DNA of 64,000 nt. It comes from Alphaproteobacteria bacterium LSUCC0396 (GTDB lineage: Bacteria; Pseudomonadota; Alphaproteobacteria; Puniceispirillales; Puniceispirillaceae). The DNA lies in NCBI GenBank assembly GCA_041228345.1, contig CP166131.1, positions 1,116,001 through 1,180,000 on the forward strand, in the 5' to 3' direction. Shown one piece after another: positions 9,027-18,398 of this stretch. Below the pieces are notes generated by a model that did no database searches, had not been told where the DNA came from, and was given only the letters and a program-made list of their open reading frames with translations. The position numbers and the translations under genes are program-made. Each line of letters begins with the position of its first letter. The first letter of the stretch is position 1.

Positions 9027-10229
9027 TTAATTTGTTAAAAACGGCCTGATTTCTTCGGCGATAATCTCGGCGATCACGTCGCAATCATCAATTGTGAAAG
9101 TCAGCGGTACACGCATATCAAGGGTTTTTTCCAGCACCCGCAACGTCGTTGGCAAAACCGGGATATCATCAATATAACGCCAGCTATCATAGCGGCTGGT
9201 AAAGGCCTTTGGCTCAGCATCACCAAACCATTTCAGCTCAACCCCACGTTTGGCACAGGCCGCAACAAAATCGGGAACCGCGGACGCTGCCACCGCATCA
9301 GCACGGAATTGGATTGACGAGCCAACATAAAACTCTTCTTGTTTGCGCGGCGGAATAATCACCCCGTCCATTGCCGATAGATGCCCATGAAGCCGATCAT
9401 AAAGCTGGTTCCAGCGCGCCAAATTATCTTCAAGCATCGGCAGTTGCGCGCGTAACATCGCCGCACGCAAATGATCCATCCGTCCCGAATAATTAGGAGC
9501 ATGAAGCCGCACTTTTTGAAATATTTCTTCGGCCGGGATCGCGCCATGACGACCATAGAGCATATAAGAGCCGGACGACACCACCGCAACCGCCGCCAGT
9601 TCGGCATCATTAGTGGTCAAAAAACCACCCTCGCCCGAATTCATATGTTTATAGGTCTGGGTTGAAAATGCCGCCACCTTACCGAAATTGCCCGAGCGGA
9701 TACCGCGCCATTTTGCCCCCATTGTGTGGGCACAATCTTCAATGAGGCTGATATCATGCTTGGCACATACCGCCAGCACCCTGTCCATATCGGGAATATG
9801 ACCCCGCATGTATGATAAGAGCAGATGTTTGGCACCGCTGGCCGCGGCCTTTGCATCCAGATCATCACAATCAATATGATAATTCTCATCAATATCGACT
9901 AGAACTGGCACAGCGCCAACATTATGAATAGCACCTGGAACTGGGGCCAGAGTATAGGCATTCGCCAGCACTTTATCGCCAGGTTTAACCCCGCAAATTC
10001 GCAAGCCAAGCTGAATAGCATAGCCCCCCGAAGTGCAGGCAACGCAATACGCCGCCCCCTGCCATTTCGCATATTCCATTTCCAAGGCAGCGACGTCGCC
10101 AACTTCATCGGGCAGTAGATTATACCGGTGCAATCGGCCGGTTTGCATAATTTCGACTGCACGTTTGATGCCGGCTTCGGGGATTCCCTCTTGCTGGGTA
10201 AATGGTTTGCGAAACACCGTTTGCGTCAT
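9027..10229 (-). CDS. DegT/DnrJ/EryC1-family PLP aminotransferase
   Basis: 400 residues. The fold type I signature is clear: SLIEDCAHTMGA with the PLP-ring Asp165, then FSTQTYKHMNSGEGGF with the Schiff-base lysine K194. This family transaminates sugars and some cyclitols; members next to amidinotransferases make amino-cyclitols. It lies 36 bp downstream of the amidinotransferase gene in the same direction, with a GAGGTAA ribosome site, and so is probably co-transcribed with it. No sugar-nucleotide genes are nearby, so a non-sugar keto substrate is possible. The specific substrate cannot be read from the sequence. Confidence 0.85.
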   Translation of the reverse strand: MTQTVFRKPFTQQEGIPEAGIKRAVEIMQTGRLHRYNLLPDEVGDVAALEMEYAKWQGAAYCVACTSGGYAIQLGLRICGVKPGDKVLANAYTLAPVPGAIHNVGAVPVLVDIDENYHIDCDDLDAKAAASGAKHLLLSYMRGHIPDMDRVLAVCAKHDISLIEDCAHTMGAKWRGIRSGNFGKVAAFSTQTYKHMNSGEGGFLTTNDAELAAVAVVSSGSYMLYGRHGAIPAEEIFQKVRLHAPNYSGRMDHLRAAMLRAQLPMLEDNLARWNQLYDRLHGHLSAMDGVIIPPRKQEEFYVGSSIQFRADAVAASAVPDFVAACAKRGVELKWFGDAEPKAFTSRYDSWRYIDDIPVLPTTLRVLEKTLDMRVPLTFTIDDCDVIAEIIAEEIRPFLTN

Positions 10230-10265
10230 TGGCCTTTACCTCTTTTATAAATGGCGGCGGTTGCT

Positions 10266-11381
10266 TTAACCCACCAGCTTTGGGAAATAATCCTCCAGCA
10301 CACTTTCACGGTTAACATCTGCGGTACAACAATGCAAACCGCCACCAAAGGCATAGGCATCCCGCAAATCAACCTCGATAACATTCATCCCGAGCTTGTC
10401 CATCTGCTCAGCCTGATAGACCTCGGATTTTTCGACACAAACTGTTTTCGGATCAAGCACCAGCACATTCATGCTAAGCCAAACCGACGAATAGCATAGC
10501 GCCGGCGGGGCATTATGCGCGGGCTGTGCCGCATCAACAATTTCCCACCCATTATCATGAAACATCCGGCGCTGTTCTTCTGGCAGGCGGCGTTGCGGAT
10601 TGTTCAAAATCAGGCCGGGACGAAGCGGGGTAAATGTCGCGTCAATATGAATTGGATATGGGTCTCCGGGAAAATTAACCGCATGAACCCGGTGATCAGG
10701 AAAATGCCGGCGCAGCCATTCAATGCCTTTTAAGTTTGTCGTAAAGCCATGCTGGACAACAAGGTCCTTGCCAAAACGCAAAACATCAGCAGCATCAAAT
10801 AACGGCTCTTCTTCCGTCGTTACAAAGAATTTCTCGGCGGCCCATTGCAGCCGTTTTGCAACACCAATTTTCTCTGACAGATAATCTGGATGGTAATCAG
10901 CATCAGTCAGGCGCGGCTTTGGTGCGGCCTCATGGCGGAAATTCGGATCTTCATTCCAATATTTCTGCATCAGCGGGCGGTAACAAAGATATTCAAACCA
11001 GCGACAGCGGTATGACATCGTCGCTTCGAGAATTTCGTTCCCAACTGTCAGCAGCACATCGCGTGGCGGCATACAGCCGAATTGGCTTTCAGTATGAAAA
11101 TCAGGAGTGGTCGCTGGCTGGGAAAAATCAATCGGTGTCGGGCGATCAACCTTGATCCCGCGCGCCGCCAGCATTGCCGCAAAATTATCCAGCAACTCAT
11201 TGGCGCGGTCGATCGTTTCCTGCGGACGCCGACCCCACTGGCCACGCATGTCGCTATCTTCTGGCACCTTGGCATCGAGGGCTGGCTCTTCTGGCGGGAT
11301 ATGACAATCATCAGCACGTCCGACGATGACATGTTTCAACGGGTCCCATTCATTCCAGCTATTCACGATTGTTGACATCAT
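10266..11381 (-). CDS. Arginine:glycine amidinotransferase-like enzyme
   Basis: 371 residues of the amidinotransferase family. The N-terminal NEWDPLKHVIVGRADD and the catalytic triad are intact: D196 in LFDAAD, H245 in PIHIDATF and C351 in GGGLHCCTADV, matching Asp254, His303 and Cys407 of human GATM. The flanking HIDATF, GIEWLRRHF and WLSMNVL resemble GATM more than the streptomycin-type StrB1. The enzyme moves an amidino group from arginine to an amine (glycine in GATM, giving guanidinoacetate and ornithine). Two adjacent ATGs follow GAGGAG. It is divergent from creatinase, which acts on the methylated product of this pathway. The acceptor amine is not proven. Confidence 0.87.
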   Translation of the reverse strand: MMSTIVNSWNEWDPLKHVIVGRADDCHIPPEEPALDAKVPEDSDMRGQWGRRPQETIDRANELLDNFAAMLAARGIKVDRPTPIDFSQPATTPDFHTESQFGCMPPRDVLLTVGNEILEATMSYRCRWFEYLCYRPLMQKYWNEDPNFRHEAAPKPRLTDADYHPDYLSEKIGVAKRLQWAAEKFFVTTEEEPLFDAADVLRFGKDLVVQHGFTTNLKGIEWLRRHFPDHRVHAVNFPGDPYPIHIDATFTPLRPGLILNNPQRRLPEEQRRMFHDNGWEIVDAAQPAHNAPPALCYSSVWLSMNVLVLDPKTVCVEKSEVYQAEQMDKLGMNVIEVDLRDAYAFGGGLHCCTADVNRESVLEDYFPKLVG

Positions 11382-11673
11382 TTTCTCCTCGATGGCGCAA
11401 CGGCGATCACATAGATTTAAAAAAAAATTACCCGCAAAAAATCACCAGCGTTCATACAACAATTTCCCGCAGTCCAAAACAATATATTACACGGCTTTGG
11501 CACTGGCCTATCCGGCAAAAAAGACTTGCCTCTTTTATCGCAACTGTTGATATAGAGCGAAGGCACGAACGATGGCGTCGTTCCAGCTGCATCGAAAAGG
11601 GTGCGGTTGCGCCTTGCATATTAAAGTCCTGAACGCCGGGGCCTTCTTTTGAACACGTCAATGGAGGGTCTAA
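11382..11673. promoter_or_regulatory. Divergent promoter region of amidinotransferase and creatinase
   Basis: 292 bp between two divergent genes of guanidino metabolism. It contains an A-rich block near the amidinotransferase start, a GATATAGAG element near 11550 that could be a -10 for the creatinase, and a GGAGGG ribosome site before the creatinase ATG. No guanidine riboswitch was recognised by eye. Confidence 0.4.
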
Positions 11674-12882
11674 ATGACTTTACGACCAGAAACCTACCGT
11701 TTTCATAACGGTGAAAAAGCAACAGCGCAATTTTCCAACAGCGAATATGAATTCCGAATAACCGGTTTGCGCCGGATTATGGCCGCCGCCAATGTGGATG
11801 CTGCCGTTTTTACCTCAATGCACTCGATCGCCTATTATTCCGGCTTTCTTTATTGCGCCTTTGGCCGGCCTTACGGGCTGGTCGTCACAGCCAATGATCA
11901 TGCCACAATTTCTGCAGGCATTGATGGCGGCCAGCCATGGCGGCGATGCTTTGGCGATAACATCACCTACACCGACTGGAAACGCGATAATTTTTGGCGT
12001 GCAGTTGTATCAATGACCGGCCAGAACTGTGCTATCGGCTATGAGGCAGATCATCTCACCCTTGATCAGCATGACAAGCTAAAGACATTTCTATCGCCTT
12101 CCAGCATGATCAATCTGTCACATGACGTGATGCAGCAGCGAATGCATAAATCAGCGGCAGAACTGGCACTGATCAAAGCCGCTGCCAAGATTGCCGATAT
12201 TGGCGGCTATGCTATCCATGATGCGGTAAAAGAAGGCGCACGTGAAATTGACATTGCTATGGCTGGCCGTGATGCCATGGAAATTGCGATTGCCGCAGCC
12301 TTTCCCGATGCCGAATATCGCGATACGTGGGTCTGGTTTCAATCCGGTCTCAATACCGATGGGGCCCATAATCCGGTCACAAGCCGAGCCTTGCAATCCG
12401 GCGATATTCTATCGCTCAACAGCTTTCCGATGATTTCCGGCTACTATACCGCACTTGAACGAACGATGTTTTTAAAAGAGGTAGATGCGGCCAGCCTTCA
12501 GATCTGGAACGCCAATGTTGCCGCACATGAATATGGCATGAGCCTGCTGCAACCCGGCATGAGCTGCAGCACGGTTACCCAAAAGATCAACGCCTTTCTG
12601 CAAGAGCGCGATCTGCTGCAATATCGCAGCTTTGGCTATGGTCATTCATTCGGCATCCTGTCGCATTATTACGGCCGCGAAGCCGGGCTGGAACTGCGCG
12701 AAGATGTTGATACTGTGCTGAGACCGGGCATGGTGGTGTCGATGGAACCGATGCTGACCATTCCGCATGGCACGCCGGGTGCTGGCGGATACCGTGAGCA
12801 TGATATTCTGATCATCACCGATGGTGGCCATGAAAATATCACCCATTACCCCTATGGGCCGGACTTTAACATCGTTGGCTAA
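11674..12882 (+). CDS. Creatinase (creatine amidinohydrolase)
   Basis: 402 residues, almost identical in length to Pseudomonas creatinase (403). Similarity is evident throughout: FGRPYGLVV, DGGQPWRR, WFQSGLNTDGAHNPVT, YYTALERT, GYGHSFGILSHYYGREAG and VVSMEPM. The catalytic and substrate residues of the family are present: H232, E262, R335 and E358 at the same numbers as in Pseudomonas, with R65 for Arg64. As in other M24-fold creatinases the metal ligands of the peptidases are lost. It hydrolyses creatine to sarcosine and urea. No urease or sarcosine oxidase lies in the window. GGAGGGTCTAA precedes the ATG. A close homolog on another guanidino acid is the main alternative. Confidence 0.93.
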   Translation: MTLRPETYRFHNGEKATAQFSNSEYEFRITGLRRIMAAANVDAAVFTSMHSIAYYSGFLYCAFGRPYGLVVTANDHATISAGIDGGQPWRRCFGDNITYTDWKRDNFWRAVVSMTGQNCAIGYEADHLTLDQHDKLKTFLSPSSMINLSHDVMQQRMHKSAAELALIKAAAKIADIGGYAIHDAVKEGAREIDIAMAGRDAMEIAIAAAFPDAEYRDTWVWFQSGLNTDGAHNPVTSRALQSGDILSLNSFPMISGYYTALERTMFLKEVDAASLQIWNANVAAHEYGMSLLQPGMSCSTVTQKINAFLQERDLLQYRSFGYGHSFGILSHYYGREAGLELREDVDTVLRPGMVVSMEPMLTIPHGTPGAGGYREHDILIITDGGHENITHYPYGPDFNIVG

Positions 12883-12890
12883 GCCAGACG

Positions 12891-12935
12891 GGCCCCAACA
12901 GAATTGACCCCAACAGCATTGGCCCCAATAGAATT
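12891..12935. repeat. 15-bp tandem array after creatinase
   Basis: Three tandem copies, GGCCCCAACAGAATT, GACCCCAACAGCATT and GGCCCCAATAGAATT, plus a partial GGCCAAATT, begin nine bases after the creatinase stop codon. It lies between that gene and the CoxG-like gene. Confidence 0.85.
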
Positions 12936-13075
12936 GGCCAAATTGACAGATGCCAAGCCTGCATTCCGTGGCTTGGCATAACCTTTGCCGTTGCAAGTCG
13001 GCCGCCAGTCGTCCTATAAATTTTTTGAGAGATTACCACCGCAAAAAGATTGCTGCTAGCCGCGAGGAATTTGCC

Positions 13076-13543
13076 ATGATGGAAATTGCCGACGAAATCA
13101 CGATCCCTGCCACCCGTGCCGCGGTCTATGAAGCGTTGAATGATATTGAGATCCTAAAGGCCTGCATTCCGGGTTGCGAATCGCTTGAACGCGAGTCCGA
13201 AACCAAACTGGTTGCCAAAGTTGTGCTGAAAATCGGGCCCGTTAAGGCAAAATTCAATGGCTTTGTTACACTTGACCAATCAAAGGCACCGGACGGGTTT
13301 AGCCTGTCTGGCGAAGGCGAAGGCGGTCTTGCCGGATTTGCTAAGGGCGGCGCTGATGTGACATTAACCGAAGATGGTGATACGACAATTCTGCATTATA
13401 CCGCAACCGCCGAAACCGGCGGCAAGATTGCCCAGCTTGGCAGCCGGCTGATCACCAGCACGGCAAAAAAACTGTCCAAGATGTTTTTCGAGAAATTCGA
13501 AAAAGTCATGATTGGTGAGGTGGAAATTGACAGCGCAAGCTAG
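13076..13543 (+). CDS. CoxG-like SRPBCC family protein
   Basis: 155 residues from the ATG that follows the ribosome site GAGGAA; an upstream in-frame ATG would add 42 residues without family character. The sequence MEIADEITIPATRAAVYEALND, then GPVKAKFNGFVTL and GEGEGGLAGFAKGGADVTL, is typical of the carbon monoxide dehydrogenase subunit G family (CoxG), a START-like hydrophobic-pocket fold. CoxG helps attach CO dehydrogenase to the membrane, but single CoxG-like genes are common without cox structural genes. No coxLMS is visible here. The role in this context is unknown. Confidence 0.8.
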   Translation: MMEIADEITIPATRAAVYEALNDIEILKACIPGCESLERESETKLVAKVVLKIGPVKAKFNGFVTLDQSKAPDGFSLSGEGEGGLAGFAKGGADVTLTEDGDTTILHYTATAETGGKIAQLGSRLITSTAKKLSKMFFEKFEKVMIGEVEIDSAS

Positions 13544-13583
13544 CACCAGATTATCCCGGCCTGCCGCCTAGCTGCGCATATGG

Positions 13584-13608
13584 GCGCCAGCAGCTGGCGT
13601 GACTTTAT
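13584..13608 (+). terminator. Hairpin between convergent genes
   Basis: CGCCAG, a three-base loop CAG, and CTGGCG are followed by TGACTTTATTT. It lies between the convergent CoxG-like and aldehyde dehydrogenase genes. The T-run is interrupted, so termination is likely but not certain. Confidence 0.5.
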
Positions 13609-15045
13609 TTAATTATAAATCTCGCTCGAATAACGGGTTGCCAGAAATGCGTCGAGCCCCTCACTGCCGCCTTCATGGCCATAGCCGCTGAATTTCAGCC
13701 CGCCAAACGGCGTTTCCACCGAATGAACATGAAGCGAGTTTACTGCAAGCATACCAGTTTCAATCTCGGTTTTTAAAATGCCAACGGTTTTGGCGCTATT
13801 GGTAAAAGCATAGGCCGCAAGACCGAATGGCAGGCTGTTTGCCCGCGCAATCACCTCGTCGATATTTGCAAAAACTGCGGTCGGCGCAATTGGGCCAAAC
13901 GGCTCTTCGGTCATGATGCGCGCGGTGTCGGGAACATCGCTTAACAGGGTTGGCTGATAAAATGACCCCGGGCTTTGAATCCGGCCACCCCCAACCAACA
14001 GCTCGGCGCCCTTTTGAAGAGCATCCGCAACAAAACCATCCATGATGTCAATCCGGCGTTCGGCAACAAGCGGCCCCATTGTAACACCCGCATCAAGGCC
14101 ATTGCCGGTAGTGACCGCCTCAACATGTTTTCTAAAAGCTGCCAGAAACTGATTACGAACTGGCTCTTCGATGAAAAAGCGGGTTGGTGAAATACAAACC
14201 TGACCCGCATTGCGGAATTTGCCCATCGCGCAAAGCTGCGCCGCGGCATCAATATCAGCGTCTTTGAACACCATCACCGGCGAATGGCCGCCAAGCTCCA
14301 TCGTGCAGCGGATCATATTTTTGGCAGCAAGCTGTTGCAGATGAATGCCGACAGGCACGCTGCCGGTAAAGCTGAGTTTACGGGGAATCGTCGAGCCAAG
14401 CAGATGTTCTGATACTTGTGCTGGCACCCCAAAAACAATATTCAGCACACCCGCAGGCAAGCCCGCATCCACCAGTGCCGCACCAATTGCAATGGCGGTA
14501 GCCGGCGTTTCCTCGCTTGGTTTAATCGTTATCGAACATCCGGCAGCCAGCGCACCAGCAACCTTGCGCATCACATTTGTTGCCGGAAAATTCCATGCCA
14601 CAAAGGCAAGCGCTGGCCCAACTGGCAATTTGCGCGCCTCATGCTGCATGCCCGGAAATCGTGACGGAATGATCCGCCCATAGACACGCTTGGCCTCTTC
14701 TGCGTACCAACGAAGCAGATCAATTGCGACCTGCATTTCAATTTTCGCCTCGGCAAGCGGCTTGCCCATTTCGCGCGTTAGATTGGCAGAATTAACCTCA
14801 AACCTGTCCTCAAGCAGACGTGCCGCCTTTTCGAGAATGGCCTGCCGACTATGCGGGGTCATCTTGCGCCACAGGTTGAACCCTTCAAGGCTGCTTTCCA
14901 GCGCCCGATCAAGGTCTGCCGGACTGGCATGAGGCACCTGGCCGATCTCGGTACCATCAGCCGGGCAAATAACCGGCTCACTTGCGCCGTCACTGCCCAA
15001 CACCCACTCACCAGCAATTAGCATTTTTAACTCTGGATAGGACAT
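13609..15045 (-). CDS. NAD(P)-dependent succinate-semialdehyde-type dehydrogenase
   Basis: 478 residues from an ATG preceded by GGAGATC; an upstream start would add 16 residues. It belongs to the aldehyde dehydrogenase superfamily, with N152 in AWNFPA, the general base E250 in MELGGHSPV and the nucleophile C284 in NAGQVCISPT. Length and the GALVDAGLPAGVLNIV region fit the GabD/succinate-semialdehyde class. It oxidises a semialdehyde to the acid. Placed back to back with a TRAP transporter and near a TauD-type dioxygenase, it could oxidise the aldehyde released by sulfonate cleavage; alternatively it serves 4-aminobutyrate breakdown. The substrate is inferred only. Confidence 0.85.
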   Translation of the reverse strand: MSYPELKMLIAGEWVLGSDGASEPVICPADGTEIGQVPHASPADLDRALESSLEGFNLWRKMTPHSRQAILEKAARLLEDRFEVNSANLTREMGKPLAEAKIEMQVAIDLLRWYAEEAKRVYGRIIPSRFPGMQHEARKLPVGPALAFVAWNFPATNVMRKVAGALAAGCSITIKPSEETPATAIAIGAALVDAGLPAGVLNIVFGVPAQVSEHLLGSTIPRKLSFTGSVPVGIHLQQLAAKNMIRCTMELGGHSPVMVFKDADIDAAAQLCAMGKFRNAGQVCISPTRFFIEEPVRNQFLAAFRKHVEAVTTGNGLDAGVTMGPLVAERRIDIMDGFVADALQKGAELLVGGGRIQSPGSFYQPTLLSDVPDTARIMTEEPFGPIAPTAVFANIDEVIARANSLPFGLAAYAFTNSAKTVGILKTEIETGMLAVNSLHVHSVETPFGGLKFSGYGHEGGSEGLDAFLATRYSSEIYN

Positions 15046-15339
15046 AGGATGATCTCCATTTCTATAGCGCGTGGGCCTGTCGCCGGATTGCAAATTACAG
15101 TCATAAGTCTAAACGGTGCTCTTACTCTCATCCAAGCACAATATCGTTTGAACAACCTAACCGACATATTTCGGTTTTCAAATGAATATCATCTGGGCAT
15201 GGGAGTAACCCGGCTTGGGGATAGGCTGGGGGCTGGCGATAGATCGAGGTTTTGCAGCAAAATCATACTTTTCTTACGTTTTAATTTTACATTTGCGCAG
15301 TTTTGCGAAAATCTAAACCTAATCCATAAGAGAACCCTA

Positions 15340-17268
15340 ATGACTCCCCCAGTAGCAGATCATCAAAACAACCCATCGTTTCTATCATCATTGCAATATG
15401 GGCTGATTGCGGCTGCCGCCAGTTTGATGACGATATTGTGCATCTTATGGAATCTTGATGCGCCAACCCGGTTGGGCATTGCGTTTCTGACCGAACAATA
15501 TATGGGCTTTCAGCTTGGACTGGCGCTAACAATCCTATTTTTGACCCCGTCAAACAGCTTGGTTCGCGACCTGATTGGCGTTCTAGCCGCCGTTGTCTGT
15601 TTTGCCGGCCTGACCTATATGGCGTACAATTACGACAATTTGCTGGCCGAACAGGCCTATCGCCCGCCGATCCTGACATTGCTGGGCGGCATCGTTGTTT
15701 TGGGCGTTGTTGAAGGCGTGCGCCGGCGCGCCGGCATGGCGCTTTTTGCGATCATTCTGGTTTTTCTGATTTACGCTCTTTTGGCAGATCGAGTGCCCGG
15801 CACGCTGGTTGGCCAAGAAATGTCGCCGGTCAAGCTGGTGCAATATCTAGGCTTTGATCCCGGTGCCGTCTTTGCCACTCCTTTGGCGGTTGGCACTGTC
15901 ATTGTCGTGCTGTTTGTATTCTTTGGACAGTTGCTATTCAGTGCCGGTGGCGGCGAATTCTTTACCGACCTTGCAATGGCTGCAACTGGCCGGACACGCG
16001 GTGGCAGCGCAAAAATCTCAATCATCGCTTCAGCCCTATTCGGCTCCATCTCCGGCAGTGCAGTCTCGAATGTTGTGACCACCGGCGTTGTCACAATTCC
16101 GCTGATGCGGCGTGGCGGCTACTCAAAGAACGATGCTGGCGCAATCGAGGCAATTGCCTCAACCGGTGGCCAGCTGACACCGCCAATCATGGGAGCGGCA
16201 GCATTTTTAATGGCCGAATTCCTTGAAATTTCATATCTGACAGTTGCCGCCGGCGCATTGCTGCCCGCGGTCATTTATTATTTCAGTGTCTTTATTCAGG
16301 TCGATCTAATCGCCGCGCGTGACAATATCAAACCGGTGGAAGATGACACGCCAAATATTGGCGCGGTTTTACGTGAGGGTTGGCATTTTATCCTGCCTAT
16401 GCTGGTGCTGGTGCTGGCATTATTCTGGCTGCGATATGATCCGGAAATGGCCGCAATACTGGCCTCGGCTGCGGTCATCGTAACTGGGATGCTGCGCGGT
16501 TATAAGGGCAAAAAACTGACCATTTCCCAGATTCGTCAGACACTGATCAGCACTGGCACATCGATGGTTGATCTCATTCTTATCGTTGCCGCCGCAGGCT
16601 TTGTTATCGGCGTGTTGAACGCGACAGGCCTCGGCTTTGCTTTGACCTTGTTATTGCTGGAGGTGATTGGGCAGAACCTGTTTGTGATTCTTTTTGCAGC
16701 TGCATTTATCTGTATTCTACTTGGCATGGGTATGCCGACTTCGGGCGTTTATGTGCTTTTGGCAGCACTGGTTGCGCCATCGATTGTCGAGGCTGGTGTG
16801 AACCCATTAGCTGCCCATCTCTTCATTCTTTATTTTGGCATGATGTCGATGATTACGCCGCCTGTTGCGCTTGCAGCATTCGCCGCTGCTGCCATTACCA
16901 ATGCCAACCCGTTTTCTACCGGCATTGCGGCCATGCGGATCGGCTGGGCGGCCTATGTCGTGCCATTTGTTTTTGTTGTGACGCCAAGCCTTCTGCTGGA
17001 TGGTGACAGCCTCGAAATTACCATGGCTTTGGGCTTTTCATTGGCCGGCATTTTCATGGTTTCGGTTGGCATCGTCGGTCATTTTACGCGGCGATTGCCA
17101 ATTCTTTTACGCTTGCTTGCGATCATTTTGGGGCTGTTATGCCTGCCATTTCCGATTATTGGCATGCTGATGAATATGGTGGCATGTGCCATTGTCGCAG
17201 GGCTTGCCTTATTTGCCGCGCTACGGCCAAAAAGTTTCCAGCCTAAAACAGGAATAACGAGCAATTAA
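15340..17268 (+). CDS. Fused TRAP transporter permease (DctQM-type, TAXI-TRAP)
   Basis: 642 residues from the ATG after AAGAGAACCCTA; a longer reading upstream is not hydrophobic and lacks family character. The protein has many membrane segments. The N-terminal part is the small DctQ-like subunit and the rest is the large DctM subunit, with the conserved FGSISGSAVSNVVTTG, TPPIMGAAAFLMAEF and GMGMPTSGVYVLLAAL stretches. It uses a sodium or proton gradient to import an organic acid delivered by the periplasmic TAXI receptor encoded 12 bp downstream. The ligand is not readable from sequence; neighbours hint at a sulfonate or amino acid derivative. Confidence 0.9.
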   Translation: MTPPVADHQNNPSFLSSLQYGLIAAAASLMTILCILWNLDAPTRLGIAFLTEQYMGFQLGLALTILFLTPSNSLVRDLIGVLAAVVCFAGLTYMAYNYDNLLAEQAYRPPILTLLGGIVVLGVVEGVRRRAGMALFAIILVFLIYALLADRVPGTLVGQEMSPVKLVQYLGFDPGAVFATPLAVGTVIVVLFVFFGQLLFSAGGGEFFTDLAMAATGRTRGGSAKISIIASALFGSISGSAVSNVVTTGVVTIPLMRRGGYSKNDAGAIEAIASTGGQLTPPIMGAAAFLMAEFLEISYLTVAAGALLPAVIYYFSVFIQVDLIAARDNIKPVEDDTPNIGAVLREGWHFILPMLVLVLALFWLRYDPEMAAILASAAVIVTGMLRGYKGKKLTISQIRQTLISTGTSMVDLILIVAAAGFVIGVLNATGLGFALTLLLLEVIGQNLFVILFAAAFICILLGMGMPTSGVYVLLAALVAPSIVEAGVNPLAAHLFILYFGMMSMITPPVALAAFAAAAITNANPFSTGIAAMRIGWAAYVVPFVFVVTPSLLLDGDSLEITMALGFSLAGIFMVSVGIVGHFTRRLPILLRLLAIILGLLCLPFPIIGMLMNMVACAIVAGLALFAALRPKSFQPKTGITSN

Positions 17269-17280
17269 TGGGAGGATACA

Positions 17281-18258
17281 ATGCTCAAAACTTTTAAAAC
17301 AATGCTTGGTGCCACATTTGGCCTGGCCCTTTTTACTGCGCCTGCGATGTCGGAGGTGATTACGATCGGATCAGGATCACAAGGGTCACTCGGCTTTAAC
17401 ACCGGCCAATCAATTGCAAAAATTGTGAACCAAGAACTTGGCATCACCGCCCGAACACAGCCACTAACTGGTTATCTGCCGCTGATCAATAATGGCGAGC
17501 TTGATTTTGGTTTTGCCAATGCTGTCGAGGTTGGCTTTGCCAGCACCGGCACTGGCACTTATGCTGGCAAACAAAATTCAAAACTTCGCCTTGTTGGCAC
17601 AATGTTCCCACTGAAGACTGGCCTGATGGTAGTTGCTGATACTGGCATTGAAACCATTGCCGACCTGAAAGCAAAGGCATCCGGGCTACGCATCGCATCT
17701 GAATATAAGGGATCGACGATCATTCCCTATTACATTGAAGGCGGGCTGGCAAACGGCGGCATGGTCTATGATGATTTTGTAAAGGTGCCAGTATCCAATT
17801 TCGTGAAAGGTATTTTTGCCCTTGGTGATGGTCTGGTGGATGTTTCACTTGTCAGCCTGAATTCAGGTGCGGGCAAAAAATCCAATGCCCAGCTTCGTGA
17901 TCGTGGCGGCCTTAAATATGTCTCGCTCGATAATTCGCCCGAGGGTCAAGCAAAGTTAAAGCAATTCATGCCAGCGGCAAAAATCATTTCGATGAAAGCC
18001 AACCCGAATATTCCGGGCCTGCAAAAAGACGTCAATATCATGGAAATTCCATGGATGATGATGACGAATACAGATGTCTCCGATGAATTGGTCTATAAAA
18101 TAACCAAAGCCATTGTTGAACATAATGACAAGCTTGGCGCCAGTTTTGGTGCTTTCAAAAATGCCAAATCCGCCACAATGGCACCAGCAAATGCGATGCC
18201 ATATCATCCAGGCGCCCTACGGTATTACAAGGAAGCAGGGATCAAGGTTGGCGATTAA
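17281..18258 (+). CDS. TAXI-family TRAP transporter solute receptor
   Basis: 325 residues with a signal peptide (MLKTFKTMLGATFGLALFT, cleavage near AMS-EV). The mature part starts VITIGSGSQGSLGFNTGQ, the family pattern near the N-terminus of TAXI receptors, and contains LRIASEYKGSTIIPYY and LGDGLVDVSL. It binds the ligand in the periplasm and presents it to the fused permease. GGGAGGATACA before the ATG gives strong translation. A terminator follows at 18306, so permease and receptor form a two-gene operon. Confidence 0.88.
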   Translation: MLKTFKTMLGATFGLALFTAPAMSEVITIGSGSQGSLGFNTGQSIAKIVNQELGITARTQPLTGYLPLINNGELDFGFANAVEVGFASTGTGTYAGKQNSKLRLVGTMFPLKTGLMVVADTGIETIADLKAKASGLRIASEYKGSTIIPYYIEGGLANGGMVYDDFVKVPVSNFVKGIFALGDGLVDVSLVSLNSGAGKKSNAQLRDRGGLKYVSLDNSPEGQAKLKQFMPAAKIISMKANPNIPGLQKDVNIMEIPWMMMTNTDVSDELVYKITKAIVEHNDKLGASFGAFKNAKSATMAPANAMPYHPGALRYYKEAGIKVGD

Positions 18259-18305
18259 CGCTGGCTAATAAAAGAGGGCTCTGACGGCCTTAACCGATAT
18301 GGTGA

Positions 18306-18336
18306 AAGGACCGGCAGTTGCCGGTCTTTTTATTTA
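18306..18336 (+). terminator. Rho-independent terminator after the TAXI receptor gene
   Basis: GACCGGCA and TGCCGGTC form a stem with a short loop and are followed by TTTTTATTT. It closes the TRAP operon. Confidence 0.85.
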
Positions 18337-18398
18337 GCGCGCAATAGCCGGCAGAAATCTGTTGGTGAGGGAGTAATTCTACTTATTGACGATATGCG

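Noticed and set aside
11674-12882. DddP-type DMSP lyase (also an M24-fold protein)
   Set aside because: Catalytic residues and whole-length similarity match creatinase; the DddP metal-ligand set is absent.
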